Shown: positions 16,361-25,249, numbered from the stretch's first letter. The stretch: 28,473 nt of DNA from Chara braunii (GCA_003427395.1 BFEA01000306.1:1368447-1396919), one strand, 5' to 3'. Translations and numbers: made by a program. Notes: generated by a model not told the origin, from the sequence alone.

Positions 16361-16699
16361 TTGTTTCCGTATGAACCACCTGGAACTTTTCCGTATCGAG
16401 AATCAATGATTCCCCTCGCAATCAATTGCGGTCACGAGGTTGATAGGATCGTCGAGCACGGTGGAAGGGGAAGAAAAAGACAGTACAAAGTCCATTTTCT
16501 GTACCACCCGTTGAATGACTTTTACTGGAGCGCTAGAAACGACTTGCCGCAGAGTGCCCCGCGAGTTGTCAACGCATATGAACGATTGAACAGTTCTGAA
16601 CAGCAGCCTAAATTCACTGCTACCCTCACTCCTATGGAACATACTCGATCTCTCTTTGCTATTTATGCTTATGATGCATTATGCAAGGACTCTGATTGA
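16361..16699 (+). CDS. Element B chromodomain and C-terminal tail
   Basis: ESMIPLAINCGHEVDRIVEH, GGRGRKRQYKVHFLYHPLND, FYWSARNDLP and VVNAYERL together match the fold order of a chromodomain: strand, variable loop, Y-V-F strand, aromatic W, and the helix with A-Y-E. The domain normally recognises histone-tail marks and guides integration. A tail of about 30 residues (TLTPMEHTRSLFAIYAYDAL) follows. It is the second most complete chromodomain here after element C's. It is in frame with the preceding integrase tail across TAA 16355-16357. Confidence 0.75.
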   Translation: MFPYEPPGTFPYRESMIPLAINCGHEVDRIVEHGGRGRKRQYKVHFLYHPLNDFYWSARNDLPQSAPRVVNAYERLNSSEQQPKFTATLTPMEHTRSLFAIYAYDALCKDSD

Positions 16700-16721
16700 A
16701 TTACTCGCTGGAAGGGACCTC

Positions 16722-16740
16722 GCTCTTGAGGGGGGGGTAG
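16722..16740 (+). promoter_or_regulatory. Element B polypurine tract
   Basis: TTGAGGGGGGGGTAG immediately precedes the 3' LTR. It has an uninterrupted run of eight or more G, the RNase H-resistant primer for plus-strand cDNA. Confidence 0.8.
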
Positions 16741-18097
16741 TGTAAAGACCCGCCATAACACAGACTGAGAACACTGCTGATTTCTGAAGTTATGCCCATG
16801 GAATGGATGGCTTGCCGAGATTCCCGCATTCTGCTGTGTTTTCTAAGTCTGTATGTGTGTGTGCCTGTCTGAGTGCTTGTCAGCATGAGTGTGTGTGACC
16901 CGCAAGGGTACAAGCTTGTTTGGCAGGCGCGTAGGGCCGGTACTTACCTGTGGTCGTGACATTGAGGGTTGCAACAGGGAAAACACTCAAGTAGCGGAGC
17001 CAGGGGCCCGCGGTGCTTAGAGCAGCGGAAAAACACTCAAGTAGCAGGTAGGTCGGTACCGCACCCAGTAGCAGTAGAAGTGCTGGGTACTCGAGGCCAA
17101 GCAGAAGAAGACAAAGTTCGGATTTTTAGAGGCCCAGTAGCGGCAGGCTAGGTCTAGGCCGGTACCAGTCCATCCAATCTGAGTCTAGAGCCTGTACGGG
17201 CAATATCAGAGTCTGCAGTGATGTTTCCCTCCCAAAGGGAGGAGGTACCGGTTGCTTGGGAGGCCGAGCGGCCTGGAAGTCACCGCCCAGGCAAGCAGGC
17301 CGCTATATCAAGAGGCCGAGGCAAGAGCTTGGCCGCATTCTTCAGTGTGCAAGTTTGGCGACACGTTGCTGGAGCGCTGGCTGGAGTGGCGCTGGGTACT
17401 ACAGCGCTGCTGGGAGGAAGAAGTCGGGAGCTTCCAGCTTGGCTATGGTGGAGCTCTACTGGTAGGAGGAGGAGGGGGAAGGAGACCAAAGAGGACAGTG
17501 GTGGGGTACATACCTGGCTATGGTAGACACCATCTTCATCACCTTGTTAGGCACTGCATCTGGAAGGCCCCAGTGGGGGTAGTGCCTCATCAAGGAAGCT
17601 CGGGACAGAGTCAGGCATGGCGGTTGAGTGAGCAGCGGCATAGCTGCATGGAGTTTACCTCGGGACAGAAGGGCAGCGACATAGCTGCTTTGGGTTGTCC
17701 TTTGGACAGGAGGGAGAGCCCTCAGTTCTCCGCCATAGCCTTGGCGTGTATGTAGAGGAAGAGGAAGGGTGGCCATGGCTATGGTGGACCTCATGTTGTG
17801 CCTGCAGTAGAAGTGGGATTCAGACATTGATTCTGGTTCAGCCATTCAACATTATTATTGTTATTTCTTGTTTGAATAAGAGGGGAGTAGATAAGGAGGA
17901 GGAGATTGGTTGGCGAGGGAGAAGAGCGTTGTCATTGGTCTATATGCTGGAGTACATCATCTTCTTCTTCTGTCTTACTTCTTTTTCTTCTTCTTTCCCT
18001 CTCTCTCTCCTCTCAAGCTCATTCATTTCTTTTTGCAATTGGACAGCATTGTACTTTCCTATGTTTGTATACTTCGAAATTGGCCAGGATCATAACA
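16741..18097 (+). repeat. Element B 3' LTR
   Basis: 1357 bp, TGTAAAGACC...GATCATAACA, collinear with 8371-9746. It shares the TATATCAAGAGG core (near 17304) and the CTT-rich tract (17960-18010). Frames such as 17218-17526 simply mirror those in the 5' copy. Confidence 0.92.
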
Positions 18098-18607
18098 TGA
18101 CCAAAAACACGCACACTTTGCAAAGTCGATTTGATGCTAACCTCAAACAGATCAAACAACGATCACAAGAAGTCCACAAGCCTCAGAAGCACAGAAACAG
18201 GTCATGAACCCTTACCCAAATTTTGCTCATCTTGAAGTTGCTTTTTCTCATTCCTAGATTTGCAAGGGCAATTCACAAGGTAGAAAGTCGATGTTGTGTG
18301 TGTCACCCGCTTCAATGACCACCCATCATTTGATTTTTCCGCACATTATGTCCTTCGAAAGAGCAGGGCCTCATAAGATGGAAACAAAAACAAGCAAACT
18401 CAACAAAGAAGATCGTTCCTAAGACGGAACATAACAAATGTTGATGAGACACCATTGCACACCAACATACTTCGGCAGCGCATAATCTGGTCATGAACCC
18501 TTCACCAAACATCCATTGTCTTTGAAACGGTTTTCACCTTTGCAGTGCAGCTGCAGATCCCAGGGTTCAATCTCTAGACCTCACCGCACCCGTGTACAGT
18601 ACCCCTG
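18098..18607. other. 510-bp intervening DNA between elements B and C
   Basis: AT-richer than the elements and without a plausible ORF. It contains a direct repeat of about 20 bp, GGTCATGAACCCTTACCCAA (18201-18220) and GGTCATGAACCCTTCACCAA (18490-18509), 290 bp apart. At its right end is the tRNA-like repeat 18522-18604. It may be host DNA or a remnant of an older element. Confidence 0.5.
18522..18604 (+). repeat. Short dispersed repeat with tRNA-like B-box (copy 2)
   Basis: GAAACGGTTTTCACC through GCAGATCCCAGGGTTCAATC to GTGTACAGTA is similar to 6513-6597. GGTTCAATC fits the pol III B-box better than copy 1. It ends a few bases before the left LTR end of element C. Confidence 0.45.
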
Positions 18608-19542
18608 TGCAAGGAAGATGAGCAATAGCGAACTTCAGCAATCAAACAGCATCATACACATGAGACCAGATAGTCGTGACCTCGAACCAATAGCAGAATT
18701 GCATCACGAGTTTCACCAAATAAGAGCACACCAAAAGCTCATAATTGACAACGCTGGAATAGCCTCATCATCATCATCAACGAAGAACCGATGTTGCTAT
18801 CCTATCTGGCACTCGGCGCCCAGACTACGAATGGCAGATCCTATCTAGCCTAGACTAGAATGTCACTAATGACGTCAACAACTTCCCAAGTACGAGCAGA
18901 TATCGGCCAATGCCGCACGCGTCGAGCACCAGGTATGTCTCTCGTATCACTCACAATCTCGTACCCCACTCACAGATGCCACTTGCACCCAAGGACCACC
19001 ATGCACCCCATCCAGCATACAGCAGCGCAGCTCGGTTACCGCCTGCTCCTTCCAGCTCCCCCATGAGCGTGTGAGCCTGGCAAGCAATAGAGCAGTAGCG
19101 CTTGCACACAAAGCAGCCAGTGCCCGAATGTCCAATGCGTGGGCTGGCCCTCTCGTAAATGGAAGTGGCCAGCCTGCTTGCGTGCAGCCTGGCTGCATTG
19201 GGCCCCTGCCCAGAAGCTTCCGGTAGGCCCAGGAAGGTCGAGCCTCAGGCCAAACGAATCAGGCCCAGGGCCACCGACAGTTACCCGTGCCCAACTGCCC
19301 GTTGTCTGAGTTGGGTCTATGCTGTGTATCTCGCCCAGAGCCTGACTTAGATACATTCGAAAAAGGAGGCCAGGGCCTGGGCGCCTTCAACCAACTAGCG
19401 TTGCGCAACTGCCTGAATTTTCCCCAGTTGCGAAGTAGTCCAAAGTAGGCCTCTTGTCGTCTGTCGAGCCTGCCTTCACTTAGGGCAGCCGACCTGTTGC
19501 AAATAGGGGCCCAGTAGGGCTTATCGAGGCCTATGCCTCGCA
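18608..19542 (-). repeat. Element C 3' LTR
   Basis: 935 bp. On the + strand it runs TGCAAGGAAGATGAGC...ATGCCTCGCA. It is nearly collinear with 26532-27440, with scattered substitutions and small indels. On the + strand all copies carry CACCAGGTATGTCTC, a splice-donor-like word antisense to the element. Confidence 0.9.
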
Positions 19543-19556
19543 TTCCCTCCTCCATA
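19543..19556 (-). promoter_or_regulatory. Element C polypurine tract
   Basis: On the - strand TATGGAGGAGGGAA abuts the 3' LTR start (TGCGAGGC). Purine-rich with GGAGGAGGG, as expected for plus-strand priming. Confidence 0.75.
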
Positions 19557-19578
19557 CTTCACTAGTCCTCTAAGAAGT

Positions 19579-19827
19579 TCAATCTTCGATAATTTGGCGC
19601 TTCCCCTTCTGCAGAGACTTTTCATATTGGGTCACAACCTCTGGAGCGGTCTGCATCAGTTCCTCCCTGGTAAACCATCGGTCCTCCTTTGGATCAGTGT
19701 GATGTTTGAACCGAACTCTATACAATAGCTTCGGTTTTGGAGGACGTCCTCTGCCTCTTGGTCTTGGAACTGGCATCTCCTTGTGATCAACGATGTCGAC
19801 CTCTCCATCCATGGTTGGGGGCAGCAT
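19579..19827 (-). CDS. Element C chromodomain
   Basis: MLPPTMDGEVDIVDHKEM, then PRGRGRPPKPKLLYRVRF, KHHTDPKEDRWFTREELM and VVTQYEKSL give a complete chromodomain-like order: V-D-I strand, basic variable loop, Y-R-V-R-F strand, W, and C-terminal helix. The Met at 19827 is internal to Pol: the preceding residues (FPSRRSMLPP) match element A's FPSRRSMIPP, so this is the end of the polyprotein and not a separate gene. It ends with a basic tail (KGKRQIIED) just before the PPT. Confidence 0.78.
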   Translation of the reverse strand: MLPPTMDGEVDIVDHKEMPVPRPRGRGRPPKPKLLYRVRFKHHTDPKEDRWFTREELMQTAPEVVTQYEKSLQKGKRQIIED

Positions 19828-20199
19828 AGAGCGACGAGAGGGAAACTGATCAGTTTCTCCGAACGGTGCAAGCTTAGAGGCGTGAAAAACAGGTTAAGTG
19901 CGAAGGTGTTCAGGGATCCGAATGACATAAGAGGGTCTGTCTGGTTCGTCCCCAACTACATCCAAAACCTCCCATGGCCCAAAGTACTATGGCATGAGCT
20001 TACCGGAAATACCATGCTCCTGTCCCAGTTCAGAAGCCTTGACCCAGACCCTGTCCCCTACTTGAAACGTAGATGGGCGACGGTGCTTGTTCTCATATTC
20101 GATCATTGCCGCTTGTGCTTTGTGCATGTGTTCTACTGCCTGCTGCATATGACTCTCATATCTGTAGGCGAATTCTAAAGTTCCTGGAGTTGCAGTAGG
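19828..20199 (-). pseudogene. pol: Element C Pol: integrase C-terminal module, broken
   Basis: On the - strand, pieces of one protein can be read: TPGTLEFAYRYESHMQQAVE, HMHKAQAAMIEYENKHRRPS, TFQVGDRVWVKASELGQEHG, then a TAG in GKLMP-stop-YFGPW, EVLDVVGDE, SYVIRIPEHLRT and PVFHASKL. The GPW motif and PVFHASKL parallel elements A and B. At least two in-frame stops and the TAG at the junction with 20200 interrupt it. Confidence 0.72.
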
Positions 20200-20925
20200 C
20201 TAGTTCTCAGGTAGCAAGAAATCAAGTGGGAGTCTGGGTTTGAACGTTAGTAGTAGGCTGTTAGGACTTACTCCCGTGGCACTATGAACTGCGTTGTTGT
20301 ACAGGCTGGCGATGAGAGCAAGCTTCTCATCCCAATCCAATTGATTAGGCTTAATGTAATGCCTTAGCAAGTGTTGAACAACGCGTTTCATCTGCTCTGC
20401 CTGTCCATCCGGATGGTTTCCAGATGTCATCTGCAGCTGCGTTCCTTGCTCGGCAGCTGCGGCCTTCCACAACTCACTGGTGAATCGGACATCCCTGTCG
20501 CTGATTATAGACTTCGGCAGGTCAAAGTCTCTAACCCAGTTTTCCTTAAATAGCTTGATAACGTACTTGGTCTTTGTTGTTTCCGGCATGGCCACTAACC
20601 TAGCATACTTACTAAATTTATCCACAATGACGTAGATGTACCTCATGCCACTCTTGCTGGTGACTAGCGTATCCATGAAGTCCATGGACAGGCTTTCACC
20701 AAGCCTTTCCGGAATGGGAAGGGGTTTGAGCAGCCCAAGAGGCGCCTGTGTCCGGGGCTTGTCACGTTGACAAACTTGACTAGTCTCGACATACAGTTTG
20801 GCATCTCTTATCATTGTGGGCCACCAGAACCGCTGCAACAGACTAACTGTAGTCTTCTTGAAACCAAAATGACCGGTGGCATCATGACACTCACCTAGAA
20901 ATAAACTACGCAAAGACTCTATTAG
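20200..20925 (-). CDS. pol: Element C Pol: integrase
   Basis: The homologous part begins at about 20925 with SLFLGECHDATGHFGFKKT. The open frame extends to 21204, but the first 90 or so residues there are out-of-frame noise. The zinc module has its two His (ECHD, GHFG), but the first Cys of C-x2-C reads Ser (TSQVCQ). DDE core: Asp in SMDFMD, Asp in SDRDVRF, Glu in GQAEQ. The second Asp to Glu distance is 34 residues, two short of the usual 36, because HP is followed directly by DGQAE. Two codons therefore appear deleted beside the catalytic Glu. It ends at a TAG after LDFLLPEN, inside the C-terminal domain. Confidence 0.85.
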   Translation of the reverse strand, partial: LIESLRSLFLGECHDATGHFGFKKTTVSLLQRFWWPTMIRDAKLYVETSQVCQRDKPRTQAPLGLLKPLPIPERLGESLSMDFMDTLVTSKSGMRYIYVIVDKFSKYARLVAMPETTKTKYVIKLFKENWVRDFDLPKSIISDRDVRFTSELWKAAAAEQGTQLQMTSGNHPDGQAEQMKRVVQHLLRHYIKPNQLDWDEKLALIASLYNNAVHSATGVSPNSLLLTFKPRLPLDFLLPEN

Positions 20926-21244
20926 GAACACACAAACGCTTATTCCTGGCCTTCTCAAGGAACAACAGGCCATTGACCAACTCAAACTCGGCAGAAGTCT
21001 CTTTGTCTTTCGCCTCGAGTCTGCATATGATCTTGGCCATAAACGGGTCCTCGTGATAGGCATCCACCAAAGATCGAGTAACACTGTCCGCAAGCCCAAA
21101 TTTGGTGACCAGCGCAACGAGAAAGTCTGGTCTACGCGACAGCGTGTCAGCAACTTTGTTGTACTCCCCCTTGATGTACTGGGGTTCGAAGTCATACTGC
21201 TCAATGACTTCGATCCAAAGCTTGAGAGCGTCGGAGAGTACCGG
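20926..21244 (-). pseudogene. pol: Element C Pol: end of RNase H and integrase leader
   Basis: In a frame different from its neighbours the - strand encodes ALKLWIEVIEQYDFEPQYIK, GEYNKVADTLSRRPDFLVAL (the RNase H terminus, with T for A in ADALSR) and LVNGLLFLEKARNKRLCVPN, the strand before the integrase zinc finger. Frame changes lie near 21240 and 20930. Confidence 0.72.
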
Positions 21245-21649
21245 TCAAGTCTTCATCCATCTCAAGGTCTGATGATCAGTCCTGATATAAAAGAAGCGGC
21301 CAAGGAGGTAGTGCCTCCAGTGGGTGAGCGCTTTGTAGATCGCGTAGAGCTCCTTCTCATAGGTGGACTTAGCCAGCTTTTGAGAGTGCCTCCAGTGGGT
21401 GAGCNACTTAGCCAGCTTTTGAGAGTGCCTCCAGTGGGTGAGCGCTTTGTAGATCGCGTAGAGCTCCTTCTCATAGGTGGACTTAGCCAGCTTTTGAGAG
21501 GGCATCTTCTTGGACATGTACTCTACCGGCCTCAACTTCTTCCCCTCCTGCTGCGCAAGTACGACACCTATGCCATATTGGCTAGCATCCGTAGTTACGA
21601 CGAAAGGTTTGTCAGGATCAGGAAGTGTCAAGACCTCATGGTGTGTCAA
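21245..21649 (-). pseudogene. pol: Element C Pol: RNase H with an internal duplication and an N
   Basis: [40 protein letters not shown] and SKKMPSQKLAKSTYEKELYA are the standard RNase H start with Asp and the Glu in YEKEL. Then THWRHSQKLAK repeats: the SQKLAK-to-THWRH block is present as a full copy, a partial copy holding an undetermined residue, and a second full copy before YLLGRFFYIRTDHQTLRW. The surplus is about 37 residues in frame. The single N (21405) at the junction suggests a contig-joining artefact more than a biological duplication. The domain ends at a stop after RWMKT. Confidence 0.82.
21314..21499. repeat. Direct repeat of about 75 bp around N (21405)
   Basis: TGCCTCCAGTGGGTGAGC occurs three times (from about 21315, 21387 and 21425) and GACTTAGCCAGCTTTTGAGAG-type sequence three times. 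The middle copy lacks about 36 bases and carries the N. The full copies are essentially identical, in contrast to the decayed surroundings. Confidence 0.85.
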
Positions 21650-21677
21650 CGCATGCTTCAGATGTCTGAAAGCAGCC

Positions 21678-22349
21678 TCACACCTGTCTGTCCAAAGGGG
21701 CGGCCACTATGCTATAATTTTGAACAAAATTGCGGTAGTAGACTGTCATCCCTAAGAAGGACCTCATCTCAGTCACAAACTGAGGACGCGGCCAGCCACG
21801 AATGCTGGCCACCTTCGTGTCATTGGGCTTCAAACCCTCCGCAGAAATCTCATGACCCAAGTACAAGATACGGGTGCGGCCAAACTCACACTTCTCCCCG
21901 TTTATCTTGAACTTGTGTTGCCGAAGGAGACTGAGGACTTTGTCCAAGTGCGCTACATGTTCCTCGACAGTCCTACAAAAAATAAGTATGTCATCGAGGT
22001 ACACAATGACGAACTTATCCAAGTAGTCATGAAAGATCCAATTCATAGCATGCTGAAAGGTGCCAGGAGCATTGCAAAGACCGAAAGGCATCACCACAAA
22101 CTCGTACAGACCGTACCTGGTCTGAAATGCGGTTTTATGTTGATCCTCGGGCCGGATTGCAATCTGATGGTACCCGGACTTCAAATCTATCTTACTGAAG
22201 TACCGGCACCCTTGCACTCTATCTAGCAAGTCGTCGATGCGAGGCCTGGGCTCTTTGTTCTTGTCAGTGATGGCATCCTCAGTGTTCTCCCCTTCTTCGG
22301 TATGAATAGGACTGGAGATCCATAAGGAGAAACACTCGGCCAAATTCAA
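21678..22349 (-). CDS. pol: Element C Pol: reverse transcriptase
   Basis: From [50 protein letters not shown] to the intact catalytic YLDD (21990-22001) and CEFGRTRILYLGHEISAEGL. RSFLGMTVYYRNFVQNY then leads toward RNase H. Just upstream, KKGENTEDAITDKNKEPRPR replaces the usual segment containing the M-C-I-D-Y-R motif: about 30 nt are missing and the frame is disturbed. In the preceding stretch a Trp codon has become TGA (EKG-stop-IWPS). The first 50 or so residues of the open frame are out of register. The frame is lost again near 21690. Confidence 0.87.
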   Translation of the reverse strand: MNLAECFSLWISSPIHTEEGENTEDAITDKNKEPRPRIDDLLDRVQGCRYFSKIDLKSGYHQIAIRPEDQHKTAFQTRYGLYEFVVMPFGLCNAPGTFQHAMNWIFHDYLDKFVIVYLDDILIFCRTVEEHVAHLDKVLSLLRQHKFKINGEKCEFGRTRILYLGHEISAEGLKPNDTKVASIRGWPRPQFVTEMRSFLGMTVYYRNFVQNYSIVAAPLDRQV

Positions 22350-22455
22350 CCCTTCTCTATGAGTTCCTTGAGTTGCCGGCGAAGCTCATCAAGCTCGCCT
22401 GGAGACATCCGATAGATCCTACCCTTTGGGATGCTAGACCGTGGGATAATCTCTA

Positions 22456-22911
22456 TCACGTGGACGACCTCCGTCTCAACAACCCCTGCTCCCTCTCAAC
22501 AACCCCTGTAGGCTCTTCAAATAGATCAGGGTGCTTGGCAACTACTCCCTCTATCTCCGGTGGCATTTTCACCGGCTCGCCTGCTGCAGAGACATAGACT
22601 AGATACATACCCTCCTCCAGATTTTGCTTGTAATAGTTATAGAACGAGGCCGCACACATGCATCCATAGGACTCAATCAGACTACTAGCTTTGAACTTAC
22701 GTAATCTGGCGGTCCCCCCACCTGGCAAAGTGTGTTTGACCACTTTTCGGTCCCAGTCAAACTGGGGCTGTGCAACGGAGAGGTAGTACATACCTAACAA
22801 GATATCCATAGGGAGATCATCGCTCACTAGGACTGAGATGCGATGTCTCAGTTCCCCTCCCGTGTACGGGAAACAACACTCAACATCCTGGAGGTAGTCA
22901 TTAACTACCAT
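22456..22911 (-). CDS. pol: Element C Pol: protease C-terminal part and linker
   Basis: In the same frame as the protease N-terminal piece, one in-frame TAG (22917-22915) away. It shows VVNDYLQDVECCFPYTGGEL, SVLVSDDLPMDILLGMYYL (the second conserved protease motif, element [11 protein letters not shown]) and the linker to RT (PPEIEGVVAKHPDLFEEPTG). A frame change near 22480, beside a small tandem duplication of TCTCAACAACCCCTG, ends the homologous part, so the last ten residues are noise. Confidence 0.8.
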   Translation of the reverse strand: MVVNDYLQDVECCFPYTGGELRHRISVLVSDDLPMDILLGMYYLSVAQPQFDWDRKVVKHTLPGGGTARLRKFKASSLIESYGCMCAASFYNYYKQNLEEGMYLVYVSAAGEPVKMPPEIEGVVAKHPDLFEEPTGVVEREQGLLRRRSST

Positions 22912-22914
22912 GCG

Positions 22915-23103
22915 CTATTTGTTGGCACAGGTCGACTCCACAGGTCGACTCAGGCGCTGCACTTGCCCCTGTAAGCGCAGCCTCTTAACGCAAGCGCGAC
23001 TGATGAAGTTCCTTGTCGAGCAAGTGTCATAATAGGCCCCGGCCTTGCGGCCGCCGATGACTACCTCGTCGACGATCATCTCTCCCTTAGGGGCTTTGGC
23101 CAA
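22915..23103 (-). pseudogene. pol: Element C Pol: protease active-site region, DTC in place of DTG
   Basis: KGEMIVDEVVIGGRKAGAYY is followed by DTCSTRNFIS. The catalytic Asp is kept, but the invariant Gly of D-T-G is Cys (GGC to TGC on the coding strand). The loop geometry of retropepsins needs that Gly, so activity is doubtful. VESTCANK precedes the TAG at 22917-22915, after which the frame continues as MVVNDYL. Confidence 0.8.
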
Positions 23104-23303
23104 TGCCGTTCAAGAAGCTAGTGGGTCTGATCTAGACCACTCCTCCTCTAGCTCCTCAAAGGACTCGAACACATTCATCGAACAGAGGCTCGATGGGTCT
23201 GAATGTGTTTGCGGGACGACAATGGAGTCAATAGCTTGGGCCATCTCTCGAGATGGTGAGGGTGTATCCACCACCTCGACCCTAGCAGGAACAGCTACTC
23301 TTC

Positions 23304-23501
23304 CTACTGGCCCGACGCGTTTCTTGGAGCAGTGCCAGAACTGTTGGCCACATCGCTACCAACAGGAGCGGAGGATCCCAACGCCTGCCCCATCGTATGA
23401 GGGATCTTTTCGGTCACCTTCTTATTCCGACACTTGAACTGGTTATGGCCATATTGGCCACAACGGATACAAGTTTGCCACGTGTACCGATCTCTCCACA
23501 C
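23304..23501 (-). CDS. gag: Element C Gag nucleocapsid with CCHC zinc knuckle
   Basis: WQTCIRCGQYGHNQFKCRNK contains an intact C-x2-C-x4-H-x4-C knuckle at 23471-23430. The preceding RDRYTW and following basic residues are usual for nucleocapsid. A Ser/Gly/Ala linker leads toward protease, and the frame stops at 23304. The Met at 23501 is not a true start. Confidence 0.82.
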   Translation of the reverse strand: MWRDRYTWQTCIRCGQYGHNQFKCRNKKVTEKIPHTMGQALGSSAPVGSDVANSSGTAPRNASGQ

Positions 23502-23638
23502 GTCCTCAGTGAGACCCGCTTTCTCCCATGGAGGAGCATTGGGGTCGACTTAACTCCTAGACCGGGAACCTCCACGGCGTCTACCGATCGCCTTACCTTT
23601 TTGCGCTACGGCAGCGACTACTCCACCCCCTCAAGCTT

Positions 23639-23860
23639 CTACACTGCCGCACTTTGAACCCACTCCCGACTGGAAGTCGTCGTCCAACTTGATGGTGGAA
23701 CCATCGTGATGCGTCCCTTCGCTTTCCAGTTGGGAGGCAGTGACTTTTTCCTACCATCCGTTGTGGGTGTCTGTCCATGCCCTATCTTTGCTTCCAGGTC
23801 TAGGGCCTTCTTGTTGAACGAGGGGAAGTTGTGCATGTTGATGTTGGCCTCACCTGCCAA
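23639..23860 (-). pseudogene. gag: Element C Gag, capsid-nucleocapsid linker
   Basis: MAGEANINMHNFPSFNKKAL, DLEAKIGHGQ and GRKKSLPPNWKAKGR lie between capsid and zinc-knuckle segments in a different frame from both. The composition fits a Gag linker with a LEAKIG helix, the part that in this family precedes the basic tail. There are no diagnostic residues, so identity rests on position. Confidence 0.55.
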
Positions 23861-23889
23861 CTGATTCCTGAGAGGCGTAGGAAAGCATC

Positions 23890-24333
23890 TCAGGTAGGAG
23901 GTGAGTAAAACCTGGGGTCATAGCGCACCCCAGGGATCAGACGCTCTACTGCGTCAATGGCCTGTCTTACTGACTTAAACTGCCTCGTGTGCAGTGTCAG
24001 GATCGCGTCAGTAGCCTTTTGGGCCTCCTGAGGATCATGCCACCTGTCTTCCACCAACTTGAGAAAGTCATCCAGTTGCTGGGTGACCGCCCAAGCGCGA
24101 AAGTCATGGTCATACCCCTGGAGCTGCACTAAACCACTCAACCATCTTGCTGCACCCCCCTCTAGATAAGAGGCAGCCACAAACACTTCCTCGTGCGGCA
24201 AGGTAAGTTTGCACTTGACATAGACTGGTACTGCAACCAAGTGTCGAGGTCCCCTTTTATCCCCTATAAAGGGTTTAGGAGCAGCGATGGCCGTCTTTGG
24301 AACCCACTGACTTTGTCCCGATACCTGCACCAT
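23890..24333 (-). CDS. gag: Element C Gag capsid domain
   Basis: QWVPKTAIAAPKPFIGDKRG opens the retrotransposon-Gag capsid region, followed by TLPHEEVFVAASYLEGGAAR with the typical A-x-W in ARWLSG. Then come DDFLKLVEDRWHDPQEAQKA and TDAILTLHTRQFKSVRQAID, matching the helix order of plant Ty3/gypsy capsid proteins. It ends by frameshift near 23900 (RLIPGVRYDPRF...). It would form the particle shell in the cytoplasm. Confidence 0.8.
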   Translation of the reverse strand: MVQVSGQSQWVPKTAIAAPKPFIGDKRGPRHLVAVPVYVKCKLTLPHEEVFVAASYLEGGAARWLSGLVQLQGYDHDFRAWAVTQQLDDFLKLVEDRWHDPQEAQKATDAILTLHTRQFKSVRQAIDAVERLIPGVRYDPRFYSPPT

Positions 24334-24468
24334 TCCGGGCGGTGAACCCTATGGTGCAGGCTGCTGCACTAGCTGCTGTTGGGGCTGTGTACCCTGCAGC
24401 TGTGCAGGCTGCGAGACAACAGGCTGCCCACTTACGGCAACCTGCGACGGAGATTGGGAGAACACTGT

Positions 24469-24663
24469 CTATACAGGAACCTGTACACTAGGACGTGCTG
24501 AGAACCCGTCTCGTAAAGGCATACCCAGGGAAACGGGTTGAACCGATGATGGAGCGGTATATGGGGATACCTCAGTCACCGGTGGGACAAATGGAGGAGG
24601 ATGTACAACGGGCCAGACACCAAGCCCGAACAGCGATGGTGGCACCTGCGCTCGCCCGACCAA
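24469..24663 (-). pseudogene. gag: Element C Gag, Pro/Val-rich linker
   Basis: RAQVPPSLFGLGVWPVVHPP, FVPPVTEVSPYTAPSSV and LGMPLRDG form a Pro-rich segment between the N-terminal helix and the capsid domain. Downstream (24334-24468) a Gln/Pro/Val-rich stretch continues in another frame. No domain is identifiable, and assignment rests on order and strand. Confidence 0.5.
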
Positions 24664-24843
24664 GACTGCCAGACTCTGCTGGATGTCCTGTAAGATCGTC
24701 GTTTAGTGATCTTGCATCTCCACTACACCTAGCAAGACCGACCTCAGGGTCCTCACGTCATCATCCAACTCCGCTGGGTCCATGTCCTCTAACTCACTAA
24801 TGTCCGCTTGCCTCCGCTGCAACCTGGCTCTTCTTCTAATCAT

Positions 24844-24957
24844 TCATTTTTTTTCTACCTTAATCTCTCCTAAAGCCTGTTGTAGCTGTGCCTCGCGATC
24901 AACAGCTCGTTGTATGGCGACCTCCTCGGGAGTCAACACTAATGGCTGGCTTGCCAT
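24844..24957 (-). pseudogene. gag: Element C Gag, N-terminal helical piece
   Basis: ATG at 24957 starts MASQPLVLTPEEVAIQRAVD, followed by REAQLQQALGEIKVEKK, an amphipathic charged helix. A run of eight A residues on the coding strand (24847-24854) leads straight into a TGA. This is a likely slippage site that took the frame away from the following RRRARLQRRQADI-type sequence. It could be an internal part of the larger Gag that starts at 25249. Confidence 0.55.
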
Positions 24958-25120
24958 GACGCCAGTGGACTGACTCAGGGTCTGCGCGACCGTTGACCCT
25001 ACAGTCCCTGAACTGCTAGCCTGGGAACTCTGCTAGCGCAGCAGTTGCCATGACTGTTGAAGCTGCGGCTTCGCTTGCGAATGTCCTGCTGGCCTCTGCT
25101 GCCCTAGCTCTTCGCTGCTC

Positions 25121-25249
25121 CTACTGCCTCTCCCTCTGCTGGCGGAACAGCAACCTATCACCCTCGGGTCCTAATGCCACGTGGGCAATCGGGCGTCTAG
25201 CCAATCGCAAGATCCGGTCGTCCTCACTAGTGGAATCCCTATCGCTCAT
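25121..25249 (-). pseudogene. gag: Element C Gag, probable N-terminus
   Basis: MSDRDSTSEDDRILRLARRP, IAHVALGPEGDRLLF and RQQRERQ, then a TAG. The frame continues past it with EQRRARAAEASRTFASEAAA and a second TAG. The acidic-then-basic helical start and position upstream of all other Gag pieces suggest the natural start of the polyprotein. It is in a different frame from the 24957 segment. Confidence 0.5.

Larger units (their letters stand above)
8371..18097 (+). mobile_element. Element B: complete but degenerate Ty3/gypsy LTR retrotransposon
   Basis: It is bounded by two directly repeated LTRs beginning TGTAA(T/A)GACCCGCC and ending GATC(G/A)TAACA, i.e. TG...CA termini. A PBS follows the first LTR and a polypurine tract precedes the second. 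Internally there is gag, protease, RT, RNase H, integrase and a chromodomain. The flanking five bases (GGAAC left, TGACC right) match at only three positions, so a clear target-site duplication is not seen. Multiple stops and shifts make it non-autonomous. Confidence 0.92.

Noticed and set aside
18098-18520. Host gene fragment
   Set aside because: No open frame with recognisable motifs on either strand. The ORF on the - strand at 18312-18512 is short and has no features.
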